Below, in pieces: positions 1 to 8,724 of a stretch of DNA of 64,000 nucleotides (position 1 is the stretch's first letter; each line of letters opens with the position of its first letter). The notes beneath the pieces are model-generated. The model did no database searches. It saw nothing but the letters and a program-made list of their open reading frames with translations, and was not told the origin of the DNA. A program made the translations under genes and the position numbers. Source of the stretch: Oscillospiraceae bacterium (lineage in GTDB: Bacteria > Bacillota > Clostridia > Oscillospirales > Acutalibacteraceae); contig DOQR01000008.1 of NCBI GenBank assembly GCA_003514385.1, positions 62,463-126,462 on the forward strand. Direction: 5' to 3'.

Positions 1-689
1 GAGCGCAGAGCCATGCCGGGGTAGTTTTCGATATCCGATTCGGTTATCATTATATATATGCTTTTCCCGGGAAACTCGAATGCGGTCATGCATGAGAAAA
101 CTTCGCTTTGCGAAAGTTCCGATGTCTTTTGCGTCAGCGTCTTGCCCTGCATCTTTTTGAGGTCGGTCTGATATCTGCAAACGGTGTTGCCGGGCACGTT
201 GAACCGGGTCAGCTCGTCGCTGATAAGAAGCCCCGTATCTTTGCCGAACAGCAGACGGAATCCGAATCCGTCATTCCATATGCGCACCTCGAGCGAGTAT
301 ATAATTTTTTTCGCGCGCACGGGGATAATATAATTCATGTGCCTGTCGGTAATATCCGTCTCGGTGTCGAGGTCGCGGTAGGTCTCTTCGCAGGGCTCAA
401 TTTTCGGCTCGCCGAGTGTGACATCCGCGCCGATATTTTTGCTGCCCTGAACGAGCAGACCGATTTCGGACGGCTTGATTACGGTAATTCCGCCGACCGC
501 CGCCGAATATGTAAGTTTGCCGCCGGAGACAGTCACCTCAAGCGCGCCGTCGGGGCTTTTTAGAATATATTTTCCCGCTCCAGGAGCGAAATTTGAATCG
601 CCGCTTGATTTCTTCTCAAACAGCGAATATGCCGCAAAACGGGCGCACGCTCTTATTCCGAGCAGCCGCCGCCCAGTCTCTCTCATCAT
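1..689 (-). CDS. GH97-type glycosidase, N-terminal part (3' end outside window)
   Basis: The reverse strand is open from an ATG at 689 to the window edge, about 229 codons. A GGAGGG site lies 6 bases upstream, and a second ATG follows directly at 686. The protein shows features of the GH97 N-terminal beta-sandwich: an early SPDGALEVTVSGG stretch, then RIWNDGFGFRLLF, then a segment ending ESDIENYPGMAL, which resembles the family's conserved ITEADL.DYPGM block. GH97 enzymes are alpha-glucosidases or alpha-galactosidases. The catalytic TIM barrel would lie beyond the edge, so specificity cannot be judged. No signal peptide is visible, so the enzyme is probably cytoplasmic and acts on imported oligosaccharides. 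It is divergent from degV. Confidence 0.75.
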   Translation of the reverse strand, partial: MMRETGRRLLGIRACARFAAYSLFEKKSSGDSNFAPGAGKYILKSPDGALEVTVSGGKLTYSAAVGGITVIKPSEIGLLVQGSKNIGADVTLGEPKIEPCEETYRDLDTETDITDRHMNYIIPVRAKKIIYSLEVRIWNDGFGFRLLFGKDTGLLISDELTRFNVPGNTVCRYQTDLKKMQGKTLTQKTSELSQSEVFSCMTAFEFPGKSIYIMITESDIENYPGMALR

Positions 690-713
690 GCCGATCCCTC
701 CGTTACGTTGCAT

Positions 714-772
714 ATTATAATATATTTTATTCTGCAACACAAGTTGATATTTGACCTCGGATATGATATAAT
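714..772. promoter_or_regulatory. Divergent promoters for the GH97 gene and degV
   Basis: For the plus strand, TTGATA (744-749) is separated by 17 bases from TATAAT (767-772), upstream of the degV start at 804. For the minus strand, TTGTGT (complement of 737-742) is separated by 17 bases from TATAAT (complement of 714-719), about 25 bases before the GH97 start. The plus-strand match is good and the minus-strand -35 is weaker. Confidence 0.6.
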
Positions 773-803
773 CCGATTAAACTTGAGTATAAGGAGAAGT
801 TCT

Positions 804-1655
804 ATGAACAGTAAAGTAGTTATCACCACGGACAGCCCTGCGGATCTGAGCGCAGAACTTGAAACAAGATATGATATACATGTCCTGCCGCTGTATGTTA
901 ATCTCGGAGGAAAATCATACCGCGACGGAATAGATATAACCACTCCCGATATTTTCAGGCACTACGACGAGACGGGCGAGCTGCCTACGACCTCGGCTAT
1001 TCCGATAGGCGACTACGAGGCCTTCTTCAAGTCCTTTATCGACGAGGGAAAGAAAGTTGTCCATTTCTCGCTGAGCTCCGAGATATCCTCTACCCATCAG
1101 AACGCGAGACTCGCCGCGGAGGGAATGGACGGAGTTTATGTCATCGACTCGCGCCATCTGAGCTCCGGTATCGCGCTCCAGGTCATAAGAGCCTGCGAGA
1201 TGCGCGATGAGGGCATGAGCGCGGAGGATATAGCGAAGGCCGCTGTTGATTTGAACAAAAAGACCTGCACGAGCTTTGTGCTTGACAAGCTCGAATATAT
1301 GAAGAAGGGCGGCCGCTGCTCGACCGTTGCCGCGCTCGGAGCCAACTTGCTCTCCATCCGTCCGTGCATCGAGATGAAGGACGGCAAGCTCGGGGTTGCG
1401 AGAAAATATCGCGGCAAAATACTTGACGTCAAGAAAAAATATATCGAGGACGAGCTCGGTGCCCATAAGGACGACGCCGATCTTTCGCGCATTTTCCTGA
1501 CCTCGTCGAGCGCTTCGGATGCCGAGGTGAAGGAGCTCACCGCGCTGATAAAGAGCATTCTCCCGTTCAAGGAGGTTCTCATCGGCTGTGCGGGCTGCAC
1601 CATCGCAAGCCACTGCGGACCCGGATGCATGGGAATACTTTTCATGACTAAATAA
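804..1655 (+). CDS. DegV family fatty acid-binding protein
   Basis: This 283-aa protein matches DegV/FakB proteins, which bind a fatty acid and present it to a fatty-acid kinase. Visible motifs are the N-terminal VITTDSPADLS, the SLSSEISSTHQNA segment, VIDSRHLSSG, the KKGGRCS motif, RPCIEMKDGKL, and the C-terminal ASHCGPGCMGILF. An upstream in-frame codon at 708 lies before the promoter, so I take the ATG at 804, preceded by AAGGAG. The gene is monocistronic and ends at a strong terminator. The fatty-acid role comes from the family; the ligand cannot be read from the sequence. Confidence 0.9.
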   Translation: MNSKVVITTDSPADLSAELETRYDIHVLPLYVNLGGKSYRDGIDITTPDIFRHYDETGELPTTSAIPIGDYEAFFKSFIDEGKKVVHFSLSSEISSTHQNARLAAEGMDGVYVIDSRHLSSGIALQVIRACEMRDEGMSAEDIAKAAVDLNKKTCTSFVLDKLEYMKKGGRCSTVAALGANLLSIRPCIEMKDGKLGVARKYRGKILDVKKKYIEDELGAHKDDADLSRIFLTSSSASDAEVKELTALIKSILPFKEVLIGCAGCTIASHCGPGCMGILFMTK

Positions 1656-1669
1656 ATGAAAGAAAAAGT

Positions 1670-1709
1670 CGCCGCCGGTCTGAATTTCAAACGGGTCGGC
1701 GGCGTTTTT
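1670..1709 (+). terminator. Intrinsic terminator after degV
   Basis: CGCCGCCG (1670-1677) pairs with CGGCGGCG (1697-1704) and is followed by five T residues. It separates degV from the HAD gene at 1724. Confidence 0.8.
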
Positions 1710-1723
1710 GATACGGAGAAAAG

Positions 1724-2317
1724 ATGATTAAAAATATAATTTTCGATATGGGCAACGTGCTTCTTAAATATGATACAGACCTACCGCTCGGCGCGTTCTG
1801 CCCCGATGAGGAAGCAAAAAATTTTATTCGCCGCGAGCTGTTCGAGAGCGCGGAGTGGATAGAGGCTGACAGGGGAAACATAACCGACGGCGAGATGCTT
1901 GCGGCGGCCAAGGAGCGGGTGCCTAAAGAATATCATGACGCGCTCGAAAAATGCGAGCGCCGCTGGCCGGAGTTTCTGGACAGAATTGACGGCGCTCCGG
2001 AATTCTGCCGCGCGATGCGTGAGAGCGGGAAGAATATATATGTCCTCTCAAACGCGAGCGGGCGATTCTATGAATATTTTCCGCGCTTCTACGATATCGA
2101 CTTCTTCGACGGCGTGGTCGTCTCGTGCGATTTGCATATCATAAAGCCGGAGAGCGGGATATATGAATATATCCTCGATAAATACGGGCTGAAAGCCGAG
2201 GAGTGTTTGTTTATAGACGACCTCGAAAGAAACGTGCGCGGGGCGGAGAAAGTCGGAATAAACGCCGTGAGGTTCGAAAACAACTACAGAGAGATAGCGA
2301 AAAAATACGGACTTTGA
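1724..2317 (+). CDS. HAD family hydrolase (HAD-IA, YihX-like)
   Basis: This 197-aa cytosolic phosphatase-type protein carries the HAD motifs in order. Motif I is IIFDMGNVLLKYD near residue 5, with the Asp nucleophile. Motif II is the VLSNASG segment near residue 107. Motif III is the Lys of IIKPESGIYE, and motif IV is CLFIDDLERNVRGA. The small helical cap between motifs I and II fits subfamily IA. GGAGAAAAG precedes the ATG. The substrate is unknown; relatives act on sugar phosphates. The gene follows the degV terminator and runs into a palindromic repeat element. Confidence 0.87.
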   Translation: MIKNIIFDMGNVLLKYDTDLPLGAFCPDEEAKNFIRRELFESAEWIEADRGNITDGEMLAAAKERVPKEYHDALEKCERRWPEFLDRIDGAPEFCRAMRESGKNIYVLSNASGRFYEYFPRFYDIDFFDGVVVSCDLHIIKPESGIYEYILDKYGLKAEECLFIDDLERNVRGAEKVGINAVRFENNYREIAKKYGL

Positions 2318-2323
2318 CGGAGA

Positions 2324-2609
2324 GGGCTGCCGCTAAATGCGGCAGCCCCGAGTGTGTCGATAAGCCTATTTTTGGTGGTTTCGCAAAATTAAAGCCTCCC
2401 TTGTGTAAAGGGAGGTGGCGCGAAGCGCCGGAGGGATTGTTCTGAATAAGGGAAAAATTTTCAAAATGCTGAGTATTTTGAACTTTCATTACAACAACCC
2501 CTCAGTCACGGCTTAGCCGTGACAGCTCCCCTTACACAGGGGAGCCTTGAGTCCGTGCAATGACAGACTTTTTCGACAGACTGAGGGTTGCCGCATTTAG
2601 CGGCAGCCC
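2324..2609. repeat. Nested palindromic repeat element (MITE-like)
   Basis: The 3' flank of the HAD gene holds an imperfect inverted repeat of about 286 bp. Its outer ends are themselves palindromes: GGGCTGCCGC/GCGGCAGCCC at 2324-2348 and GGGTTGCCGC/GCGGCAGCCC at 2585-2609. Each is followed inward by a related GAGTSTGTCGA-type sequence. The inner arms begin near 2395 (GCCTCCCTTGTGTAAAGG) and near 2545 (the complement, GGCTCCCCTGTGTAAGG), each with its own sub-hairpin. The centre near 2458-2481 is AT-rich with a small hairpin. No open frame in it looks genuine. The right palindrome is followed by T5 and could end transcription in the plus direction. Confidence 0.7.
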
Positions 2610-2616
2610 CCTGTTT

Positions 2617-3207
2617 TTATGATTTCTTTTTTGTTTTTATTTTTCGTCTGTATTTTGCAAAGCAGACTATGCTTGCGATGACAAGCCCGATGCCGATGAC
2701 GAGCACCCAGTGCAGATAGTATGTGTTAAGGAACGGAATAAAAGAATATACTGGCACGCGCATTGTTGCCATGCGGTGCTCGTCTGATATCTGCGTCGTT
2801 CCGTCGGGGAGCATCTCCATCATCGGACCGTGGTCGTAGGTCACTTCCTGATAAGACTCAATGACCTGTGACAGAGTCAGCAGCACGCCGATTATGATAA
2901 CTCCGAGCACGAGCGTGACTATTCCAGCAATGAGCAGCTGACGGCTCTGCTCCGCGTTTTTGACCTTTTCTGCGGTGCGGGCTACTGCGGGGATGTCCTC
3001 GTCGCAGTCGAGGTTGTCTTTTATAAGATAGTCGGTCGTGACGCCGAAAAGCTTGCTTAACTGTACTATGTTGTCCGTGTCCGGAACGGCGGTGCCGAGC
3101 TCCCATTTTGATACCGCCTGCCTCGAGACGGCTATCCTGCTTGCAAGTTCCTCCTGTGACCAGCCGCGTTCTTTTCTGAGTTTTTGCAGTTTTTCGGGGA
3201 AGTTCAT
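2617..3207 (-). CDS. XRE-family regulator with C-terminal membrane segments
   Basis: This 196-aa protein starts with an HTH_XRE domain (residues about 5-60: LQKLRKERGWSQEELASRI, then VSRQAVSKWE and LSKLFGVTTDYLI). A linker and two hydrophobic segments follow (about 90-113 and 155-180), separated by a roughly 40-residue polar stretch that probably faces outward. The tail is basic (YRRKIKTKKKS). The layout suggests a membrane-tethered regulator that could couple an envelope signal to DNA binding; this is inference. The gene stands alone, convergent with the HAD gene across the repeat element. A GGAGAAAG site precedes the ATG. Confidence 0.85.
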   Translation of the reverse strand: MNFPEKLQKLRKERGWSQEELASRIAVSRQAVSKWELGTAVPDTDNIVQLSKLFGVTTDYLIKDNLDCDEDIPAVARTAEKVKNAEQSRQLLIAGIVTLVLGVIIIGVLLTLSQVIESYQEVTYDHGPMMEMLPDGTTQISDEHRMATMRVPVYSFIPFLNTYYLHWVLVIGIGLVIASIVCFAKYRRKIKTKKKS

Positions 3208-3454
3208 GACTTTCTCCTTTCGCGTATTTTTTATTGCATCTGTATTTTACACGAAAGCAAAATTTGAGTCAACATATCAGAACTTGCAATCTGTCAACCG
3301 GAGCTTACATTGCATATTTGTCCGGTTGCGGCGGGGAGAATAAAAATTTTTTTATTTTGCATTCCTCTATCTTGTCTGCATTTTGACTAAAATATCCATA
3401 TATAGAGTGCTGATTTTCATCACGCAAGTTTTTAAAAAAATATTGCGAAAACCC

Positions 3455-3483
3455 TTGCAATACAAGGATTTGTGTGGTATCAT
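3455..3483 (+). promoter_or_regulatory. Promoter of the ribosomal protein superoperon
   Basis: TTGCAA (3455-3460) and TATCAT (3478-3483) are separated by exactly 17 bases. This places transcription start near 3490, about 310 bases upstream of rpsJ. No other promoter this good lies between here and rpsJ. Confidence 0.7.
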
Positions 3484-3489
3484 TATCAG

Positions 3490-3730
3490 GCATGATTGTG
3501 GGAAGTGGGGCAAGTATGCCCGAAACACAATCTGCTGATATGCGATGATGCAGAAGGTGGCCGTCCTTTGAGACGGGGAATTTCTGCGGAGTATGTCCGA
3601 TTTTAAAACCGGGCGAAACAGGTCTGACTGCCGCACGGGGTGCGTTTCCCTCGCACCTTCGCTTGAGGCAGCAGTAATTGCATCTGCTTTCTTCACACCC
3701 GGAAATATCGTTTTCCGGTTTTTTAAAAGG
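3490..3730 (+). ncRNA. Structured S10-operon leader with intrinsic terminator (attenuator)
   Basis: Several hairpins lie in the leader. GATTGTG...CACAATC encloses an inner stem-loop near 3494-3530. GCAGAA...TTCTGC encloses CCGTC/GACGG near 3550-3587. GGTGCG/CGCACC lies inside an ACTGCC/GGCAG domain near 3626-3675. The last hairpin is CCGGAAA (3699-3705) with TTTCCGG (3712-3718), followed directly by six T residues, which is a textbook intrinsic terminator about 80 bases before rpsJ. ACCGGG (3608-3613) can pair with CCCGG at 3698-3702, so an alternative fold could disrupt the terminator. Feedback by an operon-encoded ribosomal protein is the likely use. I could not assign a known leader family. 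Confidence 0.6.
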
Positions 3731-3802
3731 GAAACGATGAAACACCCGGAGGCGTTGAAAGAAAAGAAGCAATGCCCGCCAATTATTAAGGAGGCGCAAA
3801 CA

Positions 3803-4114
3803 ATGGCAGCAAAGGGAAAAATCAGAATCAGACTCAAGGGCTATGACCACAACCTCGTCGACAAGGCGGCGGAGAAGATCGTAGAGACCGCAAAGAGAAC
3901 CGATGCTCAGGTCTCAGGTCCCGTACCGCTCCCGACAGAGAAGGAAGTCGTTACCGTCCTTCGCGCAGTCCACAAGTACAAGGACTCCCGCGAGCAGTTT
4001 GAGCAGCGTACACACAAAAGGCTCATAGACATCATCAGACCTTCAGCAAAGACTGTTGAAGCTCTTACCGGTCTTGAGCTTCCCGCAGGCGTGGATATAG
4101 AGATCAAACTCTAA
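3803..4114 (+). CDS. rpsJ: 30S ribosomal protein S10
   Basis: The 103-aa product has the S10 signature: [15 protein letters not shown] at the start, the [16 protein letters not shown] loop, [14 protein letters not shown], and the C-terminal GVDIEIKL. S10 sits in the 30S head and also acts in Nus antitermination. The frame is open 70 codons further upstream, but AAGGAGG at 3788-3794 places the start at ATG 3803. It is the first gene of the superoperon and lies behind the structured leader. Confidence 0.98.
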   Translation: MAAKGKIRIRLKGYDHNLVDKAAEKIVETAKRTDAQVSGPVPLPTEKEVVTVLRAVHKYKDSREQFEQRTHKRLIDIIRPSAKTVEALTGLELPAGVDIEIKL

Positions 4115-4147
4115 TACATTATATATATGCGTGAGAGCGCAGATATG

Positions 4148-4186
4148 ATGTACGCCGCAGGTCAAGTTGGCGAGAGCCAACCAATA
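4148..4186 (+). promoter_or_regulatory. Hairpin in rpsJ-rplC spacer
   Basis: GTTGGC-GAGA-GCCAAC is a perfect 6-bp stem capped by a GNRA tetraloop, about 20 bases before the rplC ribosome binding site. It has no T-tract, so it is not a terminator. It may be an RNA stability or protein-binding element. Confidence 0.4.
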
Positions 4187-4209
4187 ACCTAAAGGAGGAG
4201 AAAGGAACT

Positions 4210-4845
4210 ATGCAAAAAGCACTCATCGGAAAGAAGATCGGCATGACTCAGATCTTCGATGCAAACGGAAACGTTGTTCCCGTAACAGTCGTCGAGGCAG
4301 GCCCCTGCTCTGTCGTTATGAAGAAGACTGTTGAAAACGACGGCTATGAAGCTGTTCAGCTCGGCTTCGGCGACGTCAAAGTTCAGAGAGTCAACAAGCC
4401 CATGAAGGGTCACTTCGACAAGGCGGGCACAGCCCCCAAGAAGTCCCTCAGAGAGTTCAGACTTGACGATCAGTCGAGCCTCAACGTGGGCGATATCCTC
4501 AAGGCCGACGTTTTCGCTGTTGGCGATCACGTTGACGTTGTCGGTACAAGCAAAGGTAAGGGCACCGCAGGCGCTATCAAGAGATGGAACTTCTCCAGAC
4601 TCAAGATGACTCACGGTACCGGACCCAACGCAAGACACGCCGGTTCTCTCGGCGCGTGCAGCGATCCCTCGAGAGTTTACAAGGGAAAGAAGCTCGCAGG
4701 TCACCTCGGCCACGAGAGAGTTACTATCCAGAATCTTGACATTGTCAAGGTCGACGCTGAGAACAACCTTATCGCCATCAAGGGCGGCATCCCCGGCCCC
4801 AAGGGCGGCATCGTTCTCATCAGAGACAGCGTTAAGAATGTGTAA
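4210..4845 (+). CDS. rplC: 50S ribosomal protein L3
   Basis: The 211-aa product matches L3: [28 protein letters not shown] at the N terminus, and the central [17 protein letters not shown] followed by [23 protein letters not shown], the extended loop that reaches the peptidyl transferase region. L3 helps nucleate 50S assembly. AAAGGAGGAG lies upstream of the ATG. Length and order are typical. Confidence 0.98.
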   Translation: MQKALIGKKIGMTQIFDANGNVVPVTVVEAGPCSVVMKKTVENDGYEAVQLGFGDVKVQRVNKPMKGHFDKAGTAPKKSLREFRLDDQSSLNVGDILKADVFAVGDHVDVVGTSKGKGTAGAIKRWNFSRLKMTHGTGPNARHAGSLGACSDPSRVYKGKKLAGHLGHERVTIQNLDIVKVDAENNLIAIKGGIPGPKGGIVLIRDSVKNV

Positions 4846-4862
4846 GAAAGGAGTAGAGTTTA

Positions 4863-5486
4863 ATGCCTAATTATTCAGTTTTTGACAAGACCGGCAAGAA
4901 GGTATCGGACATTGCCCTTTCGGACGCGATCTTCGCAATCACCCCGAACGCTTCGGCAATGCACCTCTGCGTGGTAGCATATTTGGCAAACCAGCGCCAG
5001 GGCACTCAGTCTACCCTTACACGCGCTGAAGTCAGAGGCGGCGGCAAGAAGCCCTGGAGACAGAAGGGTTCAGGCCGCGCAAGACAGGGCTCCATCAGAA
5101 GCCCGCAGTGGACCCACGGCGGTATCGCACTCGGCCCCAAGCCCCGTGAGTACGGCAAGACAGTCAACAAGAAGGTCAGAAGACTCGCTATGAAGTCTGC
5201 TCTTTCCTCCAAGGTTGCAGCTGAGGAGCTTATCGTCCTCGACAGCCTTGAGATGAACGAGATCAAGACCAAGGAAGTTGTCAGCGTTCTCAAGGCTCTT
5301 GAGACCGGTAAGAAGGTTCTCATCGTCCTTCCCGAGAAGAATGAGACCGTCTACAGAAGCGCTCGCAACATCAAGGGCGTCAAGACCACTCTTGTCAGCA
5401 CACTCAATGTTTACGATATCCTCAACTGCGATTCTCTCGTAGTGCTCAAGGATGCCGTATCGAAGATTGAGGAGGTATACGCATGA
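4863..5486 (+). CDS. rplD: 50S ribosomal protein L4
   Basis: The 207-aa product has the L4 core with the exit-tunnel loop ([22 protein letters not shown] near residues 58-79, then [19 protein letters not shown]). L4 lines the nascent-peptide tunnel and is the S10-operon feedback regulator in gamma-proteobacteria. Whether it binds the leader here is not shown. The 3' end overlaps rplW by 4 bases (ATGA), which implies translational coupling. Confidence 0.98.
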   Translation: MPNYSVFDKTGKKVSDIALSDAIFAITPNASAMHLCVVAYLANQRQGTQSTLTRAEVRGGGKKPWRQKGSGRARQGSIRSPQWTHGGIALGPKPREYGKTVNKKVRRLAMKSALSSKVAAEELIVLDSLEMNEIKTKEVVSVLKALETGKKVLIVLPEKNETVYRSARNIKGVKTTLVSTLNVYDILNCDSLVVLKDAVSKIEEVYA

Positions 5487-5779
5487 GCAAGATAGCACAG
5501 GACATCATCCTTCGTCCTATCATCACCGAGGAGAGTATGCTCGGTACAGCGGACAAGAAGTACACCTTCTCCGTTGCCAAGGACGCAAACAAGATAGAGA
5601 TCGCCAAGGCAGTTGAAGAGCTCTTCAAGGTCGAAGTCAAGAGCGTCAACACCGTTAACTGCCGCGGCAAGAAGCGCCGCTACGGCCGTTTCGAGGGATA
5701 CACTTCCTCGTGGAAAAAGGCTATAGTGACCCTCACGGAGGACTCCAAGACCATCGAGTTCTTCGACGGCATGATGTAA
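5483..5779 (+). CDS. rplW: 50S ribosomal protein L23
   Basis: The 98-aa product fits L23: [13 protein letters not shown] at the start, [40 protein letters not shown], and a C-terminal [18 protein letters not shown]23 lies at the tunnel exit and docks trigger factor and SRP. GGAGG inside the end of rplD serves as its ribosome binding site. Confidence 0.98.
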   Translation: MSKIAQDIILRPIITEESMLGTADKKYTFSVAKDANKIEIAKAVEELFKVEVKSVNTVNCRGKKRRYGRFEGYTSSWKKAIVTLTEDSKTIEFFDGMM

Positions 5780-5795
5780 TAATCAACCAATAATC

Positions 5796-5838
5796 CGGCG
5801 GTAAAGTATGGAGGGTCGACACCTCCGCAAAGCCGCTA
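5796..5838 (+). promoter_or_regulatory. Nested hairpin in rplW-rplB spacer
   Basis: GGAGG/CCTCC forms an inner stem enclosed by a GGCGG/GCCGC-type outer pairing, between the rplW stop and the rplB ribosome binding site. No T-tract follows. It may modulate processing or translation; there is no direct evidence. Confidence 0.35.
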
Positions 5839-5856
5839 TAAGGAGAGTGAAACCAA

Positions 5857-6690
5857 ATGTCGATCAGAGTTTACAAGCCGACAACAAACGCTCGTCGTAA
5901 TATGTCGGTCACAGATTACTCCGGGCTGTCAAAGGTTGCTCCCGAGAGAAGCCTTCTCGCTCCTCTCTCCAAGAATTCCGGACGCAACAGCTACGGCAGA
6001 ATCACCGTTCGCCATCGCGGCGGCGGAAATCGCAGAAAGTATCGTATAATCGACTTCAAGCGCGATAAGTTCGATGTTTCCGCGACTGTTAAAACACTTG
6101 AGTACGATCCCAACCGTTCAGCTCATATAGCTCTGCTTGAGTACGCCGACGGCGAGAAGAGATACATCATCGCTCCCGCAGGCCTCTCGGTGGGCGACAC
6201 GGTTGTCGCAGGACCCGACGCCGATATCAAGGTCGGCAACGCACTTCCCCTGACCAACATCCCCACCGGTACATTCGTTCACAATGTTGAGCTTTATCCC
6301 GGCAGAGGCGGTCAGCTGGCAAGAGCGGCGGGCAACTCCGCACAGCTCATGGCTAAGGAAGGCGCATACGCCCTTCTTCGTCTGCCCTCGGGCGAGCTGA
6401 GAAACGTTCCCGCTTCCTGCATGGCAACAGTCGGCCAGGTCGGCAACGTTGACCACGAGAATGTCAAGATCGGTAAGGCAGGCCGCAGCCGTCACCTCGG
6501 CTGGAGACCCACCGTCCGCGGCTCCGTCATGAACCCGAACGACCACCCGCACGGCGGCGGTGAGGGCAAGAGCCCGATCGGTAGACCCGGTCCCTGCACT
6601 CCGTGGGGCAAGCCCGCACTCGGCTATAAGACGAGAAACACCAAGAAGGCCTCCGATAAGCTTATCGTGAAGCGCCGCAACGGCAAGTAA
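5857..6690 (+). CDS. rplB: 50S ribosomal protein L2
   Basis: The 277-aa product shows L2 motifs: [43 protein letters not shown], then [21 protein letters not shown], and the conserved C-terminal [19 protein letters not shown] with the His needed near the peptidyl transferase centre. AAGGAGAGTG lies 8 bases before the ATG. Confidence 0.98.
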   Translation: MSIRVYKPTTNARRNMSVTDYSGLSKVAPERSLLAPLSKNSGRNSYGRITVRHRGGGNRRKYRIIDFKRDKFDVSATVKTLEYDPNRSAHIALLEYADGEKRYIIAPAGLSVGDTVVAGPDADIKVGNALPLTNIPTGTFVHNVELYPGRGGQLARAAGNSAQLMAKEGAYALLRLPSGELRNVPASCMATVGQVGNVDHENVKIGKAGRSRHLGWRPTVRGSVMNPNDHPHGGGEGKSPIGRPGPCTPWGKPALGYKTRNTKKASDKLIVKRRNGK

Positions 6691-6711
6691 GTCGAGAAAG
6701 GAGCAGAAATA

Positions 6712-6993
6712 ATGGGCAGAAGCGTTAAAAAAGGACCTTTCGTGCAGCCTAAACTGCTCGAGAGAGTCGTGGAGATGAACAAGTCCGGCAACAAGCAGGT
6801 TCTCAAGACCTGGAGCCGCAGCTCCACAATCTTTCCCGAATTTGTCGGCCACACCTTCGCTGTTCATGACGGACGCAAGCATGTCCCCGTGTATGTAACA
6901 GAGGATATGGTTGGACATAAACTCGGTGAATTCGCACCGACCAGAACTTTCAAGGGTCATGCGGGTTCCAAAACAACAAATAACGGTAAATAA
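6712..6993 (+). CDS. rpsS: 30S ribosomal protein S19
   Basis: The 93-aa product has the S19 hallmarks: [17 protein letters not shown], the [31 protein letters not shown] core, and [14 protein letters not shown]19 binds 16S rRNA in the head with S13. The length is normal and AAAGGAG precedes the start. Confidence 0.98.
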   Translation: MGRSVKKGPFVQPKLLERVVEMNKSGNKQVLKTWSRSSTIFPEFVGHTFAVHDGRKHVPVYVTEDMVGHKLGEFAPTRTFKGHAGSKTTNNGK

Positions 6994-7016
6994 TCAGTCG
7001 AAAGGAGTGTGTAACA

Positions 7017-7367
7017 ATGCAGGATAATACAATGCCTCAGGCAGTGGCTAAGGCAAACTATGTGCGCATTGCTCCCCGCAAGGTTCAGATAGTGCTCGAC
7101 CTTATCCGCAATCAGCCGGCAGACAAAGCGCTGGCAATTCTCAAACACACGCCCAAGGCTGCGTGTGAACCGCTTCTTAAACTTTTGAAGTCCGCTATAG
7201 CGAACGCTGAGAACAAGAACATGGACACTTCCAATCTTTACATCAGCGAGTGCACTGTAGGTCAGGGACCGACCCTCAAGAGAATAAGAGCGAGAGCTCA
7301 GGGCAGAGCGTTCAGAATCAACAAGAAGACGTCGCACATCACCCTGGTGCTCAAGGAAGCGGAATAA
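7017..7367 (+). CDS. rplV: 50S ribosomal protein L22
   Basis: The 116-aa product carries L22 features: [33 protein letters not shown], and the tunnel-lining beta hairpin around [29 protein letters not shown]. The start is taken at ATG 7017, 9 bases after AAAGGAG. A second in-frame ATG at 7029 is possible but farther from the site. Confidence 0.97.
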   Translation: MQDNTMPQAVAKANYVRIAPRKVQIVLDLIRNQPADKALAILKHTPKAACEPLLKLLKSAIANAENKNMDTSNLYISECTVGQGPTLKRIRARAQGRAFRINKKTSHITLVLKEAE

Positions 7368-7386
7368 GCGAGGAGGAGGTTAAACA

Positions 7387-8076
7387 ATGGGACAGAAAAT
7401 TAATCCCACCGGTCTTAGAATCGGTGTAATTAAAGACTGGGAGTCACGCTGGTACGCAGATCCCAAGGATTTCGGCGATACCCTCGTTGAAGATCACAAG
7501 CTGCGTGAATTCCTCCTTGAGCTCCTTGCTCCGGCAGGCGTGCCCAAGATCGAGATCGAGCGCAATTCCAAGAGAGTCAACATCAACATTTTCTGCGCAA
7601 AGCCCGGCATGGTTATAGGCAAGGGCGGCGCTGAGATAGAGAAGCTCAAGAAGCTCTGCGAGAGCAAGCTCGGCGGCAAAGAGGTTTCGCTCAACATCGT
7701 TGAAGTTAAGCAGCCCGACCTTGACGCTCAGCTCGTCGCTGAGAACATCGCTTCTCAGCTTGAAAGAAGAGTTTCCTTCCGCCGTGCTCTCAAGCAGTCC
7801 ATCGGACGCACCATGAGACTTGGCGCAAGAGGTATAAAGACTCAGGTTTCCGGCCGTCTGGGCGGTGCGGAAATAGCACGTACAGAGCAGTATCATGAGG
7901 GTACTATCCCGCTGCAGACCATCAGAGCCGACATCGACTATGGCTTCGCTGAGGCCAAGACCACTTACGGCCGCATCGGTGTTAAGGTCTGGATCTACAA
8001 GGGTGAGGTTCTTCATGACAACCGCAGCAGCAATAACAGAAGAAGATCATCACGCAAGGAAGGGGGAGCTCGCTAA
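7387..8076 (+). CDS. rpsC: 30S ribosomal protein S3
   Basis: The 229-aa product has the S3 start [23 protein letters not shown], a type-2 KH domain ([17 protein letters not shown]), and the C-terminal [27 protein letters not shown] segment. S3 lines the mRNA entry channel. Its stop codon overlaps the rplP start by one base (TAATG). Confidence 0.98.
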   Translation: MGQKINPTGLRIGVIKDWESRWYADPKDFGDTLVEDHKLREFLLELLAPAGVPKIEIERNSKRVNINIFCAKPGMVIGKGGAEIEKLKKLCESKLGGKEVSLNIVEVKQPDLDAQLVAENIASQLERRVSFRRALKQSIGRTMRLGARGIKTQVSGRLGGAEIARTEQYHEGTIPLQTIRADIDYGFAEAKTTYGRIGVKVWIYKGEVLHDNRSSNNRRRSSRKEGGAR

Positions 8077-8504
8077 TGCTGTTACCCAAGAGAGTTAAGC
8101 ACCGCAGGGTACAGAGAGGCAGAATGACCGGTAAGGCCATGAGAGGCAACAAGGTCTCTTACGGCGATTTCGGTCTCGTAGCTCTCGAGCCCGCCTGGAT
8201 CACCGCTAACCAGATCGAGGCAGCCCGTATCGCAATGACCCGTTACATCAAGCGTGGCGGTCAGGTCTGGATAAAGATTTTCCCCGACAAGCCGGTAACC
8301 AAGAAGCCCGCTGAAACCCGAATGGGTTCCGGTAAAGGTGCTCCCGAGTATTGGGTTGCCGTTGTTAAGCCCGGCAGAGTCATGTTTGAGATTGCCGGCG
8401 TTGATAAGGAGCTCGCAGAAGAGGCTATGCGTCTTGCTGCTCACAAGCTCCCCATCAAGTGCAAATTTGTAACTAAGGAAGAAACGGGTGGTGAACAGGA
8501 ATGA
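8076..8504 (+). CDS. rplP: 50S ribosomal protein L16
   Basis: The 142-aa product shows L16 motifs: [20 protein letters not shown], then [44 protein letters not shown], and [14 protein letters not shown]16 organises the A-site tRNA region of 23S rRNA. It overlaps rpsC by one base and rpmC by four. Confidence 0.98.
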   Translation: MLLPKRVKHRRVQRGRMTGKAMRGNKVSYGDFGLVALEPAWITANQIEAARIAMTRYIKRGGQVWIKIFPDKPVTKKPAETRMGSGKGAPEYWVAVVKPGRVMFEIAGVDKELAEEAMRLAAHKLPIKCKFVTKEETGGEQE

Positions 8505-8704
8505 AAGCCAGTGAAATAAGAAAACTTTCCGCCAAAGAGCTGGATGCTAAGCTGCTTGAGTTAAAGGATGAGCTTTTCAAACTGCGCTTCCAGCAGGCTG
8601 TTAACCAGCTCGACAACCCGATGCGAATCAGTGCCGTCAAGAAGGACATAGCGCGCATTAAGACAGTTCAGCGCGATATCGAGCTTCACGGCGCCAATTC
8701 GTGA
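8501..8704 (+). CDS. rpmC: 50S ribosomal protein L29
   Basis: The 67-aa product fits L29: [22 protein letters not shown], then [21 protein letters not shown]. It is a small two-helix protein near the tunnel exit beside L23. The start overlaps the rplP stop (ATGA). Confidence 0.97.
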   Translation: MKASEIRKLSAKELDAKLLELKDELFKLRFQQAVNQLDNPMRISAVKKDIARIKTVQRDIELHGANS

Positions 8705-8724
8705 TGAAAGGGAGGTCAACACTT

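Noticed and set aside
708..803. Upstream extension of the degV open frame
   Set aside because: It runs through the promoter (TTGATA/TATAAT) and has no ribosome binding site; ATG 804 follows AAGGAG.
2203..2489. Small open frames on both strands over the palindromic element
   Set aside because: They only translate the inverted repeat arms, have no ribosome binding site and show no protein-like composition.
3305..3850. Open frames across the S10 leader on the minus strand
   Set aside because: They cross the promoter and hairpins of the ribosomal leader and overlap the start of rpsJ; Cys-, Ser- and Phe-rich composition looks random.
4116..4209. Extra promoter between rpsJ and rplC
   Set aside because: The AT-rich stretch after rpsJ has no -35 at a suitable distance; only the GNRA-capped hairpin stands out.
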